Position numbers and translations under genes: made by a program
Source: Ruminococcus bromii
GTDB taxonomy: Bacteria; Bacillota; Clostridia; Oscillospirales; Acutalibacteraceae
DNA: 64,000 nucleotides
Reading direction: 5' to 3'
Assembly: GCF_002834225.1 (NCBI RefSeq)
Contig: NZ_NNSR01000069.1
Span: forward strand, 62,001-126,000
Shown: positions 7,612 through 16,037 of the stretch, piece by piece
Numbering within the stretch: the stretch's first letter is position 1
Layout of the letters: the number at the start of each line of letters is the position of its first letter
Notes under the pieces: generated by a model
Told to the model about the DNA's origin: nothing
The model's input: only the letters and a program-made list of their open reading frames with translations
Databases searched by the model: none

Positions 7612-8088
7612 TTAAAGAATTGTTTCCATGCCGATTTTTTGAACTTTAAAACCGATATGCTCATAAAATTTTATTGCATTATCATTGCCTGCCCACACAT
7701 TGAGCGTAACATTATAGCAACCGCTGTTCTTTGCAAAATCAATAACATAATTATACAGCTTTGTGCCGATATGCGTTCCCCTTGAATCCTCGTCAACACA
7801 CAAATCGTCAATGTACAGGGTTTTTATATCCGTGACCGATTTATTTTCAAGGTCTTGCTTAAAAATGCAAAAGGCATATCCTTTTACTTTTCCGTTAATT
7901 TCTGCAACAAAAATCGGCTTTTGCTCATCAACAATTATTCGCTCAAGCTCTTCATCGGTATATTTCTTCTCGCCGACTGTAAAAAGGTCGGGGCGGATAT
8001 CGCTGTGAACCTTGTGAACCTCAAAAAGGAGCCTGTCAATCTGCGGTATGTCTGCAAATTTTGCCCGTCTTATTGTTACTTCACACAT
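7612..8088 (-). CDS. GNAT-family N-acetyltransferase
   Basis: 158 aa from the ATG at 8088, preferred over the ATG at 8103 because GGAAG lies nine bases before it but touches the earlier one. A single GNAT domain fills the protein. The acetyl-CoA pyrophosphate loop is DLCVDEDSRGTHIGTKLY (R/Q-x-x-G-x-G/A type), followed by a helix and the C-terminal NVWAGNDNAIKFYEHIGFK segment typical of the family. The substrate cannot be told from sequence; the family covers amines, antibiotics and protein N-termini. It is a single-gene unit between the GTPase fusion and a degraded region. Confidence 0.85.
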   Translation of the reverse strand: MCEVTIRRAKFADIPQIDRLLFEVHKVHSDIRPDLFTVGEKKYTDEELERIIVDEQKPIFVAEINGKVKGYAFCIFKQDLENKSVTDIKTLYIDDLCVDEDSRGTHIGTKLYNYVIDFAKNSGCYNVTLNVWAGNDNAIKFYEHIGFKVQKIGMETIL

Positions 8089-8191
8089 AATTTCATCTTC
8101 CAATCATATAAAAAAGTACCTTATACAATTTCGTTTTGCCGAAATCTTTAACATCTATTTTACCACATAAAAAAATCAATGTAAACAAAGT

Positions 8192-8228
8192 AAAAAGGCT
8201 TGCGGCAAAAATTGACCGCAAACCTTTT
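8192..8228 (-). terminator. orphan terminator hairpin
   Basis: Minus strand AAAAGG(T)TTGCGG pairs with CCGCAA(G)CCTTTT and runs into TTTAC. It lies downstream of a short coding remnant at 8271-8337 and serves no intact gene. Confidence 0.55.
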
Positions 8229-8270
8229 CGGAAGTAAGTATGAACGAAAGTAATTATCAGTTTTATGTGG

Positions 8271-8337
8271 TTATATAAGGTTCTTGTAAAGCTCTGCAAT
8301 TTCTTCAACACTTGCAGAACAAATCTGTTGATTTTAT
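8271..8337 (-). pseudogene. C-terminal remnant of a lost gene
   Basis: A minus-strand frame of about 20 codons ends at TAA 8273-8271 and reads NQQICSASVEEIAELYKNLI, protein-like in composition and amphipathic. It has no start and is followed about 45 bp on by a terminator (8192-8228). This is what remains when most of a gene is deleted. The parent family is unknown. The rest of 8104-8413 shows nothing else coding. Confidence 0.3.
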
Positions 8338-8413
8338 TGTACACTCATATGCCTAAAATTTCAAGGACTATTTTAACATTTTTGTGTCTTTCGCTGTCAT
8401 TTGCGTTAAAAAC

Positions 8414-8441
8414 TTGTACTTTGCAAAAAGAATGGTATAAT
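8414..8441 (+). promoter_or_regulatory. promoter of ywlG-like gene
   Basis: TTGTAC at 8414-8419, 16-bp spacer, TATAAT at 8436-8441. Confidence 0.55.
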
Positions 8442-8482
8442 ATAATCAGAATAAAATTTACATAACCAAGGAGTTGACATAT

Positions 8483-9025
8483 ATGTATGAAGAAATTTAT
8501 ACTCAGGCAAAACAGGCTTGTAATGAGCTTTGCGATGCTGCCAAGCTTAAAGAGGGCAGTATTGTTGTAATCGGCTGTTCTTCAAGCGAGGTTGCAGGCG
8601 GAACTATCGGACACAATTCAAGTCTTGAAACCGCTCAGGCTGTTTTCAAGGGTATTTACGAAGTGCTTTGTGAAAGAAAAATTTACCTTGCCGCACAATG
8701 CTGTGAACACCTCAACCGTGCAATAATCGTTGAGCGTGAGGCTGTTCCGAACGCTGAAATCGTGAATGTTGTTCCTCAGCCAAAGGCAGGCGGTTCGTTT
8801 GCCACAACTGCGTACAGAACCTTCAAAGATCCCGTTGCGCTTGAAGAAATCAAGGCTGACGCAGGTCTTGACATCGGCGGAACACTTATCGGTATGCACC
8901 TTAAAAGAGTTGCCGTGCCGGTAAGACTCGGTATTGACCGTATCGGACAGGCAATTCTGCTTGCGGCAAGAACCCGTCCTAAATTCATCGGCGGTTGCCG
9001 TGCCGTATATGATGACAGGCTTTAA
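8483..9025 (+). CDS. ywlG: YwlG/UPF0340 (DUF436, TIGR01440) family protein
   Basis: 180 aa from the ATG at 8483, with AAGGAG nine bases upstream; a TTG at 8474 touches the ribosome site and is rejected. The protein matches the conserved UPF0340 family throughout: VVIGCSSSEVAGGTIG near the N-terminus, AAQCCEHLNRA in the middle, GLDIGGTLIGMHLKRVAVPV and GQAILLAARTRPKFIGG at the end. Length is typical. The biochemical role of the family is not established. It is widespread in Firmicutes, usually as a single gene, as here. Confidence 0.85.
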   Translation: MYEEIYTQAKQACNELCDAAKLKEGSIVVIGCSSSEVAGGTIGHNSSLETAQAVFKGIYEVLCERKIYLAAQCCEHLNRAIIVEREAVPNAEIVNVVPQPKAGGSFATTAYRTFKDPVALEEIKADAGLDIGGTLIGMHLKRVAVPVRLGIDRIGQAILLAARTRPKFIGGCRAVYDDRL

Positions 9026-9041
9026 TTTAATACAACTTTTT

Positions 9042-9077
9042 ACAAGCGTCAGTTTTACGGCTGCCGCTTGTTTTTTA
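9042..9077 (+). terminator. terminator of ywlG-like gene
   Basis: ACAAGCG (9042-9048) pairs with CGCTTGT (9065-9071), followed by TTTTTATG. Confidence 0.8.
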
Positions 9078-9150
9078 TGCTGTTTTTTTAAAATTTCAAC
9101 ATATTACCGCCCGTTCCATAAATTTGCGACATACAATATCAAAGAAAAGT

Positions 9151-9178
9151 TTGCATTTTTCACTAACTGTGGTATAAT
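9151..9178 (+). promoter_or_regulatory. promoter of GT2-TagF gene
   Basis: TTGCAT at 9151-9156, 16-bp spacer, TATAAT at 9173-9178. Transcription would start near 9185, which rules out a start codon at 9182. Confidence 0.65.
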
Positions 9179-9208
9179 TTAATGAGATTATTTTTATCTG
9201 GAGGTACT

Positions 9209-11923
9209 ATGAGCGGTATAATTGTTTCTGTTATTGTTCCCTTTCTTGAAAGCAATAACAAGTTGATAGATACTCTGTCTTCAATTTCCGACCAAAAAAA
9301 TATTAGTCAGGATAATATTGAAGTGCTTATTGTTGACGCTACCGAAAATACTGCAAGCAAAGGTACAATTGCAAATATGCCGATGTGCAAGGTAATTCAT
9401 GCGAAAGCGGTTGAATGCTTTGCTGACGCCTGCAACCTTGCTGCGTCAAAAGCAACAGGCAAATATATCACGGTGTGCAATTGCGGTGACACTTTCAGCG
9501 ATAACTATTTTGAAAGCTGCATTAAGGTGTTCGACAAAAATGAAAAAATTCCTTTTGTTGCCGGTCACAGATTTTGCGTAAACCCTGTTTTCAGAGAGAA
9601 AAAGGAATTTAGACTTAACAAAGGTCAGATTGAATCAAGCGTTGTCAGCCTTTTTGATAATCCCAACCTCATCAATCTTGAGCTTACGGGTACTTTTTAC
9701 AGAGCTGAAATTTTCAAATCATACAAAATGAACAACAAGCTCAAGTACGAAAGTGCAGACGATTTTGCACTCAGAATTCAGCTTGATTATCCGGAGTATG
9801 TATATCTTGATGAGATTGAATTTGACTACTTTATGCCTGTAAGCGATGACTTCATGTACTATGTTCCTACAAACTATAAGGACTGGTACACAGATTCGCT
9901 TAACAACTTTTTGAAGCCTCTCATCAATGACAGCAAGGACAGGGACGGAAATATTCCGCTGTTTATTCAGTTCTATATTGTTTTCAACATTTCAACAAAG
10001 TTTCTTGCAAATATGAATAACCGTAACAAGCATAATATGAACGATGAGGAGCTTGCGGTATTCCTTGAAACGGCAAGAGAATGTTTCAATTTTGCAAATG
10101 ACGGTTTTGTTCTCAACAAAGACAAATACCGTTCTCTCGGCTACAGTGAAGAAGCTGCCGAGATGTTCTATATGATAAAGCACAACTGTAGTTTTAAGGA
10201 TATGCCATTTGAATATTCCGAGGGCAAAAAAGAGGTCTATCTCAACTGCAATAATGTTTTTGTTTCAAAGCTCACAGATCAAAGAGTCGGTATGCATGTT
10301 ATGGACTACCGTAACGGCAGACTTGTTATTGACGGCTCGTTCAGACAGGTTTTTGATCTTGATGATTTTGAGCTTTATGTTCAGTTTAACGACAAAAGAC
10401 AGATTCTTACAAACACGGATCGCTACTCCTTAACAAAATACTTCGGTATCAGTGCTTACAAAAAATTTACATTTCACCTTGAGCTTGAGCTTGACCCGGA
10501 AAATCCGCAGCAGACTGTGGCATTCTTTGCAAGATACAAGGATTCGATTATTCCGCTCAAGCTTTCATTCCTGCACCATTGGTCTAAGTTTACAATCAAG
10601 CCAAAGAACTCCTACTGGAGATTCAACAAGTATGTTGCCTATATTGACAATTCAAGCACAATTGTAATCTGCCACGCATCTGCTATGGATACATTCAAGA
10701 GAGAACTCAAATTCCTCCCCTATGTTTTCAAGGAGAGTAAACGCAGCTTCATTACAAGAATTCAGTATTGGCTTACAAGACCTTTCTTCAAGAACAAGAA
10801 AATCTGGCTCATGTACGATAAGCTGTACAAGGGCGGTGACAGCTGTGAGTATCTTTACAGATATTGTGCAGACAAAAAGGACAGCATTTCAAGATACTAC
10901 ATCATTGACAAGAACACCTCCGACTATAAGCGACTTAAGGCTGACGGACTCAAGCCTGTCAAGAACCGTTCATTCAAGCACAAAATGCTGTTCTTGAATA
11001 CAGATATTGCGCTCATAACAAACTCAAATGTATTCCCGTTCAACGGCTACAGTATGGACCGTTCAAGATTCATCAGAGGCTTGTGCAACTTCCCGTCAAT
11101 GTGCCTACAGCACGGACTTTCGGTTCAAAAGTGTGCAATGGCTCAGCAGAGAATTGTTGACAACACACAGATGTACTTCCTTGCGTCAAAGTATGAGTAC
11201 AAAAACCTGAGCAACCACGTTTACAACTATCAGGATTTTGACATTCTCAAGATGACAGGCATCGGCAGATATGACGGACTTATCAATAACGATAAAAAGC
11301 AGATTCTCCTCTCGCCCACATGGCGTATGTACAACGCAATGCCTGTAACAACAAGTGAGGGCGAACAGAGAGCCTACAATCCCGAATTTAAGCACACAAC
11401 CTACTACAAAATCTATAACGACCTTATCAACAATAAAAAGTTGATTGACACGGCAAAGCGTACAGGCTACAAGATTAAGTATGTTCTTCACCCGATTTTG
11501 AGTTCACAGGTCAACGATTTTATCCCTGACCCGTATGTTGAGGTTGTTTCATCGGTCGGTGATTTCAACTACGAAACAGCCTTTCAGGAATCAAGCCTTA
11601 TGGTAACGGACTATTCGGGCGTTCAGTTTGACTTTGCTTATATGAAGAAACCGCTTGTATATTTTCATCCGTCACAGCTTCCCGCACACTATGATGACGG
11701 CGGATTCTTCTATGATACAATGGGATTCGGTGAAATCTGTACCGAAAGCGATCAGCTGGTTGACCTGCTCTGCGAATATATGGAAAACGGCTGTAAAATG
11801 AAACCTAAGTATGTTGAAAGAGTTGAAGATTTTTATCAGTTTGACGATCATAACAACTGTGAAAGAATTTACAACGAAATCATCAAGTATCAGCAACAGG
11901 TTAATAAAGACAAATTAAAATAA
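9209..11923 (+). CDS. bifunctional GT2 glycosyltransferase / CDP-glycerol glycerophosphotransferase (TagF-like)
   Basis: 904 aa from the ATG at 9209, which has CTGGAGG at the right distance. Residues 1-220 or so are a GT-A family 2 glycosyltransferase (VSVIVPFLESNNKLIDTL; nucleotide-binding region EVLIVDATEN; CNCGDTFSDNYF in place of the usual DDD metal site). A middle region of about 280 residues is unassigned. The C-terminal half, from about 540, is a TagB/TagF-type Glyphos_transf domain: LQHGLS, GRYDGL, LSPTWR, VLHP and TDYSGVQFDFAYMKKPLVYF. Such enzymes polymerise glycerol- or ribitol-phosphate from CDP-polyol at the inner face of the membrane. The neighbouring acyltransferase gene fits a role in decorating a cell-surface teichoic-acid-like polymer. 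No tag or tar genes are nearby. Confidence 0.85.
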   Translation: MSGIIVSVIVPFLESNNKLIDTLSSISDQKNISQDNIEVLIVDATENTASKGTIANMPMCKVIHAKAVECFADACNLAASKATGKYITVCNCGDTFSDNYFESCIKVFDKNEKIPFVAGHRFCVNPVFREKKEFRLNKGQIESSVVSLFDNPNLINLELTGTFYRAEIFKSYKMNNKLKYESADDFALRIQLDYPEYVYLDEIEFDYFMPVSDDFMYYVPTNYKDWYTDSLNNFLKPLINDSKDRDGNIPLFIQFYIVFNISTKFLANMNNRNKHNMNDEELAVFLETARECFNFANDGFVLNKDKYRSLGYSEEAAEMFYMIKHNCSFKDMPFEYSEGKKEVYLNCNNVFVSKLTDQRVGMHVMDYRNGRLVIDGSFRQVFDLDDFELYVQFNDKRQILTNTDRYSLTKYFGISAYKKFTFHLELELDPENPQQTVAFFARYKDSIIPLKLSFLHHWSKFTIKPKNSYWRFNKYVAYIDNSSTIVICHASAMDTFKRELKFLPYVFKESKRSFITRIQYWLTRPFFKNKKIWLMYDKLYKGGDSCEYLYRYCADKKDSISRYYIIDKNTSDYKRLKADGLKPVKNRSFKHKMLFLNTDIALITNSNVFPFNGYSMDRSRFIRGLCNFPSMCLQHGLSVQKCAMAQQRIVDNTQMYFLASKYEYKNLSNHVYNYQDFDILKMTGIGRYDGLINNDKKQILLSPTWRMYNAMPVTTSEGEQRAYNPEFKHTTYYKIYNDLINNKKLIDTAKRTGYKIKYVLHPILSSQVNDFIPDPYVEVVSSVGDFNYETAFQESSLMVTDYSGVQFDFAYMKKPLVYFHPSQLPAHYDDGGFFYDTMGFGEICTESDQLVDLLCEYMENGCKMKPKYVERVEDFYQFDDHNNCERIYNEIIKYQQQVNKDKLK

Positions 11924-11928
11924 CATTT

Positions 11929-11962
11929 AAGCGGTCGGCTTTTGAGTTGGCCGCTTTGTTTT
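11929..11962 (+). terminator. terminator of GT2-TagF gene
   Basis: AAGCGG (11929-11934) pairs with CCGCTT (11951-11956), followed by TGTTTTG. Confidence 0.7.
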
Positions 11963-12076
11963 GCTCTTATTCGTCAAAGACGATATATCTTTTTCATTTT
12001 TTGAACATATGTACAAATTTTGTATATATTGTTTAAAAAAGACTCGTTTTTCTTTTGAAATACTACACTGCATAAA

Positions 12077-12105
12077 TTGTTACCGTAATCAAATTGTGAT
12101 ATAAT
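12077..12105 (+). promoter_or_regulatory. promoter of acyltransferase gene
   Basis: TTGTTA at 12077-12082, 17-bp spacer, TATAAT at 12100-12105. The implied transcript has a leader of about 114 nt. Confidence 0.6.
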
Positions 12106-12147
12106 GGATACTTGGATTAACATTGCGTATTTAGCAAAAATTGTTAT

Positions 12148-12217
12148 AAAAGGCAAAATCCGGTCAGAAACCGACAGGTCAAAATGCCCTGTATTTCAGG
12201 ATTTCCTTTTACGGAGG
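12148..12217 (+). promoter_or_regulatory. structured leader (possible riboswitch) before acyltransferase
   Basis: A long outer stem pairs AAAAGG-ca-AAATCC (12148-12161) with GGATTTCCTTTT (12199-12210). It encloses two hairpins, GGT-cagaa-ACC (12162-12172) and ACAGG-N9-CCTGT (12174-12192), giving a three-way junction. The ribosome site GGAGG (12213-12217) follows two bases after the outer stem, so folding could affect translation. It does not match any riboswitch consensus I know. A protein-binding leader is the alternative. Confidence 0.45.
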
Positions 12218-12225
12218 TTTAAAAA

Positions 12226-13335
12226 ATGAGCAAGACCAAACGACAGTCCGGCATTGAATTGCTGAGAATTATTGTGATGATACAGATAATTTTTCTGCAC
12301 GCTTATCAGTACGGATTACTTCATAATGCTTCAAAGGCTGCAGGCGATATTGACGGTACATTGGTAACATTTATATGGTCGTTCTGCAGAGCGCCTGTTG
12401 ATGTGTTTATTATGATAAGCGGATATTTTATGATAACATCGCAGTTTGATATAAAAAAGACCATACGGCGCAGCGGAAAAATCTACGGTGCAATGATTTT
12501 TTACTCGATTGTGCTTTCGATAATTTTCTTCATAAGCGATCCGTCACTCATAAATATAAATTCCGTTATAAGTGCGTTCACTCCGCTAATGTCACGAACT
12601 TGGTATTTTCTGAGCAATTATTTGATTATTCTTCTGCTCAGCCCGTTCCTCAACAAAATGCTTGCGTCACTCTCAAAAAAACATTACCTCTACTTTATGG
12701 GAATTGTTTTTGTGGTAGTAAGCCTATGGTCAACGCTTGCGGAAATTGACGGAGTAAGTAACGTTATCAGCGTCAACAAAGTACTTGATCCCTATATGGG
12801 CAAGAGTCTTGGCGGATTCCTTTTGATGTACATAATCGGCGGTTATCTGAGGTTGTTTGTAAAGCAACAACCGCTTGAGAAAAGAAAACTTAATTTCAAA
12901 TATCTCGGCATTTTCGCCGCTCTTTGTGTATCGGACTTTGTGCTGGCTTCTGTTTTTCCGCAGTACAAGCCGGCATTCGGTATGTTCAACAACCCGCTTG
13001 TCCTCGCCGAATCGGCAATGCTGATTCTCTTTTTCAGAGATTTCAATTTCAGCTCAAAATTTGTCAATACAGTAGCCGGCACAACACTCGGTGTATACGC
13101 TATCCACGAAAATCCGTATGTTCGTGATTGTCTGTGGCATGTCGCAAACTTCAGCAATAAGCACCTCTATGATACCCTGATTTATATTCCGATTGTAATT
13201 ATAACAGTCATTTTAATATTCGCAGGTTGCAGCATAATCGAGCTTTTAAGACTTAAACTCTTCGAATTTGTCGGCAATAAAATCAACGCCCGCAAAACGG
13301 TAACATCAGTCACCCCCAATCAAAAGGCGAAATAA
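12226..13335 (+). CDS. membrane acyltransferase (acyltransferase 3 family)
   Basis: 369 aa with about ten membrane segments. The acyltransferase 3 signature is present: RQSGIELLRIIVMIQIIFLHA at residues 6-26 with the conserved His, then R-A-PVDVFIMISGYFM at about 53-66. Members transfer acetyl or other acyl groups to sugars of surface polysaccharides, teichoic acids or glycolipids across the membrane. Its position after a teichoic-acid-type polymerase suggests modification of that polymer. Translation starts at an ATG with TACGGAGG eight bases upstream, directly after a structured leader. Confidence 0.85.
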   Translation: MSKTKRQSGIELLRIIVMIQIIFLHAYQYGLLHNASKAAGDIDGTLVTFIWSFCRAPVDVFIMISGYFMITSQFDIKKTIRRSGKIYGAMIFYSIVLSIIFFISDPSLININSVISAFTPLMSRTWYFLSNYLIILLLSPFLNKMLASLSKKHYLYFMGIVFVVVSLWSTLAEIDGVSNVISVNKVLDPYMGKSLGGFLLMYIIGGYLRLFVKQQPLEKRKLNFKYLGIFAALCVSDFVLASVFPQYKPAFGMFNNPLVLAESAMLILFFRDFNFSSKFVNTVAGTTLGVYAIHENPYVRDCLWHVANFSNKHLYDTLIYIPIVIITVILIFAGCSIIELLRLKLFEFVGNKINARKTVTSVTPNQKAK

Positions 13336-13576
13336 AAAAGGCACAGAACAATGTTCTGCACCATGGACTTGCGTGCGCACATAAAGCTTTGAATAATCCA
13401 GCCGAAAAAACGGCGGCAAAGACGGTAAAATTGAAACAAGCCTGTCAAAAAACAGGCTTGCAACAACCGCCGGATGGGCAGTCAATAAATTTAATCAGTT
13501 CTTTTTTGGAACAAACATTTTTGCTATATCAGTCTTTTCTTTTTGAGAAGGCTGATTTTTTATTGCAGAATTTATT
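13336..13576 (+). other. structured intergenic block, possible small RNA
   Basis: No open frame of note. It holds a CAGAAC/GTTCTG hairpin just after the acyltransferase stop. An outer pairing CGGCGG (13411-13416) with CCGCCG (13467-13472) encloses a strong hairpin AAGCCTGT/ACAGGCTT (13438-13459). At the end is a terminator-like hairpin ATCAGTCTTTTC/GAGAAGGCTGAT with six T (13528-13561). The order, folded core then plus-strand terminator, fits an independent RNA of about 150-200 nt. It could also be the long 3' end of the acyltransferase mRNA. Confidence 0.35.
13528..13561 (+). terminator. terminator at end of structured block
   Basis: Hairpin 13528-13556 with a TTTTT loop and a T-run at 13556-13561, reading in the plus direction. 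Confidence 0.6.
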
Positions 13577-13960
13577 TTACAGATTCATTTCCGAAAGCTC
13601 TTTTGCGGTTGCGTCAACGAGCTTTTCACACTTTTTTGTGTTTTCGCTGATCATTCCGCCAACGCTGAAAAGCCCGCCTGTGATTGAATCCAATGCCGCA
13701 TTTTTGGCTACATTGTCCATACCCGCCTGAGTGGACTTTTGAATTGAGAATTTCTGTGTTTCCTTGCCAAAACCGCTTTTCATAATCCACACCTGATTTT
13801 GACTGTCAAGTGCGGGAAATGTTATTACGGTAGCCATTCCGTGCTTTGTAAGCGAGGGAACTCCTGCCGAAAAATTCTTATCCTTAATTGCCTCATACAG
13901 GCTTTCAATCGAATAAGTATTCTTTGTTTTAATATTTTTTACTTTTACACCAAATGCCAC
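13577..13960 (-). CDS. small cytoplasmic protein of unknown function
   Basis: 127 aa, no signal peptide or membrane helix. The N-terminal half looks like a beta-rich fold (VKVKNIKTKNTYSIESLYEAIKDK, ATVITFPALDSQNQVWIMKSGF). The second half has a Gly-rich stretch (SITGGLFSVGGMISENTKK) and a charged helix. No family is recognised. It lies 16 bp after the TM2 protein gene in the same direction and is probably co-transcribed with it. Confidence 0.65.
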   Translation of the reverse strand: MAFGVKVKNIKTKNTYSIESLYEAIKDKNFSAGVPSLTKHGMATVITFPALDSQNQVWIMKSGFGKETQKFSIQKSTQAGMDNVAKNAALDSITGGLFSVGGMISENTKKCEKLVDATAKELSEMNL

Positions 13961-13976
13961 AGTGAATACCTCTCAA

Positions 13977-14177
13977 TCAGTTATTACCCCAAACATTGCC
14001 GTCCTTGTCCGTGAACTTGCCTGTGAGAACCATAATAAAGTCAACAAGCCAACCGATTCCGAAAACACCGCAAGTTAAAAGCCAGATGATACCTGTTCCG
14101 ATTTTGCCTGTCATAAATCTGTGAACACCGAGTTCACCAAGGAAAAATGTGATCAATACTGCCGCTGTTTTGCTCAT
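13977..14177 (-). CDS. TM2 domain protein
   Basis: 66 aa made almost entirely of a TM2 domain: two membrane helices, [22 protein letters not shown] and [22 protein letters not shown], joined by a tight turn, with the conserved LG-x-x-HRF-x-x-G and D-x-x motifs. A short hydrophilic tail ([15 protein letters not shown]) follows. AAAGGAG lies nine bases before the start. TM2 proteins are common in bacteria but lack a defined role. Confidence 0.85.
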   Translation of the reverse strand: MSKTAAVLITFFLGELGVHRFMTGKIGTGIIWLLTCGVFGIGWLVDFIMVLTGKFTDKDGNVWGNN

Positions 14178-14214
14178 TTGTAAGCACTCCTTTAAATTTT
14201 ATTTGTGTAAGTAC

Positions 14215-14243
14215 ACTATACAGAATAAAAATTATAAATGCAA
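14215..14243 (-). promoter_or_regulatory. promoter of TM2 operon
   Basis: Minus strand TTGCAT (14243-14238), 17-bp spacer, TATAGT (14220-14215). The rest of 14244-14348 holds only a weak CATTG/CAATG hairpin (14302-14319) that may end the sulfur operon. Confidence 0.55.
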
Positions 14244-14348
14244 CAATTTGGCAGTAATGTCAGTTTTTCGGCAAGAAAGTCATAAAAACACAAAGAACAT
14301 TGCCAAATGACAATGCCCTCTGCGAATGAGTTAAAATGAATAAACCTG

Positions 14349-16037
14349 TTATCTGTTTTGAATTGCAATTTTTCTGTAGGTATCGAACTTAACCCACTTT
14401 GCAAAGAAATCCGCATCGTTGATGCTTTTAAGATTTGAATACTCGGAAAGAAACTGCTGAATTTTTTCGTTGCTGTCGGCGAGAACCTCGAAGCCTCTGC
14501 CGTTTACAACAGGAACACCGCCGTAGCTGTACTCCGATGTCGGAACGATATCGGTAATCTTGCGGTCACGAACCTTTACGGCAACGCTGTCACGAAGAAC
14601 TATAATATCAAAGCTGTCGGGATACTTATAGCTTTCGCCCTCAACAGGGATTGTGTCCCCCTTTGTATAGGTTTCCTTAACAGGCTGATATTTGAGAACA
14701 TTAAGGCTTGAAGTGTCATAGAAAAACTCTTCAAAAATGTCACCTCTTGCCTCAAGTGAGCCGAGTACGAATGACGCCTTTTTTGCATCATCGGCTTTTT
14801 CTTCAACCGAATCAACAACACCGCAGGCTGATGTCATATTTGACACACGGTCAATCAAAATAAGCTCACCGAGTGTTTTATGCTTTGAGAAAAGGTCAAC
14901 CGCAATCGGCTCCGCAAGCAGAATTGTGCAGACTGCGATTCCGTTCTTTGTGAGTGAATCGGCAGGAATATGCTCGCCTGTGTTCACATCAACAGCGTAC
15001 TTGATTTCTGAAACGATACCCGAAATAGTCTTTGTGCCGAGCTTTACAAGGTAATCCTTGCCGGCTGTAAGCTGTTCGTCATCCATCCAGAGAATTGACG
15101 CTGTAAGCTCCTGATAAGACGCAAGATTTGTGTCCTTTGTAATTACACAACCACGGGATACATCAACTTCCTTGTCAAGTGTGATTGTAACGGGCTGTCC
15201 CTTGAAAGCAGTTTTAACATCCTTATCTGTCATAAGGATCTGCTTTATATGAGCCTTTTCATTGCTCGGGAGTGTTACGATTTCATCGCCTATGTTGATA
15301 CTGCCCGACTCAATCTGTCCCTGAAAGCCTCTGAATGTGTGGTCGGGACGGCAAACTCTCTGAACAGGAAGATAGAATCCTTCTTCCTCCTCCGAGGAAT
15401 CAACATCAACAGTTTCGAGATACTGAAGCAGAGGAACACCGTTGTACCACGGAATGTTTTCGGACTTTACGGTAACATTGTCGCCCTCTGTTGCGGAAAG
15501 CGGAATGATGTAGATATCGTCAAGTAAAAGCTCGTTTTTAAGTTCTTCAATCTGCTTTACGATTTCGTCAAAGCGTGACTTGCTGTACTTTACCAAATCC
15601 ATCTTATTAACGGCAAAGACAAAATGTCTTATACCCATAAGCTTACAGATTCTTGCGTGTCGTCTTGTCTGAACAAGAACGCCCTGTGATGCGTCAATGA
15701 GGATAACTGCGAGGTCTGCAAAAGATGCGCCTACAGCCATGTTTCTTGTATATTCCTCGTGACCGGGTGTGTCGGCAACGATAAAACTGCGGTTGTCGGT
15801 TGTAAAGTAGCGATAAGCAACATCAATTGTGATGCCCTGCTCACGCTCAGCCATAAGACCGTCAAGCAAAAGCGAATAGTCAATGTCACCGCTGCGACTG
15901 CCGACCTTACTGTCAAGCTCAAGAGCCTTTTCCTGATCGGCATAAATAAGCTTGGCGTCATAAAGTATGTGGCCTATGAGTGTTGATTTACCGTCATCAA
16001 CACTGCCGCAGGTAATAAATTTAAGTAAACCTTTCAT
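14349..16037 (-). CDS. cysN: sulfate adenylyltransferase large subunit CysN with C-terminal extension
   Basis: 562 aa. CysN is the GTPase that drives synthesis of adenosine 5'-phosphosulfate by CysD. G motifs are GSVDDGKST (11-19), GIT (68-70), DTPGH (89-93) and NKMD (144-147), followed by EF-Tu-like beta barrels. Typical CysN ends near residue 475 and fusions carry an APS kinase (CysC). Here residues 419-562 form an extension without any P-loop, so it is not CysC. It contains beta-like segments (FDIIVLRDSVAVKVRDRKITDI) and a helical end and is unassigned. The start overlaps the cysD stop by one base (ATGA), so translation is coupled. It is the last gene of the sulfur operon. Confidence 0.93.
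   Translation of the reverse strand: MKGLLKFITCGSVDDGKSTLIGHILYDAKLIYADQEKALELDSKVGSRSGDIDYSLLLDGLMAEREQGITIDVAYRYFTTDNRSFIVADTPGHEEYTRNMAVGASFADLAVILIDASQGVLVQTRRHARICKLMGIRHFVFAVNKMDLVKYSKSRFDEIVKQIEELKNELLLDDIYIIPLSATEGDNVTVKSENIPWYNGVPLLQYLETVDVDSSEEEEGFYLPVQRVCRPDHTFRGFQGQIESGSINIGDEIVTLPSNEKAHIKQILMTDKDVKTAFKGQPVTITLDKEVDVSRGCVITKDTNLASYQELTASILWMDDEQLTAGKDYLVKLGTKTISGIVSEIKYAVDVNTGEHIPADSLTKNGIAVCTILLAEPIAVDLFSKHKTLGELILIDRVSNMTSACGVVDSVEEKADDAKKASFVLGSLEARGDIFEEFFYDTSSLNVLKYQPVKETYTKGDTIPVEGESYKYPDSFDIIVLRDSVAVKVRDRKITDIVPTSEYSYGGVPVVNGRGFEVLADSNEKIQQFLSEYSNLKSINDADFFAKWVKFDTYRKIAIQNR

Noticed and set aside
11028-11210. Serine/threonine-rich ORFs inside the GT2-TagF gene
   Set aside because: Out-of-frame shadows of one continuous 904-codon gene.
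14349-14780. CysN-CysC fusion with APS kinase
   Set aside because: The C-terminal part has no GxSGxGKST P-loop.
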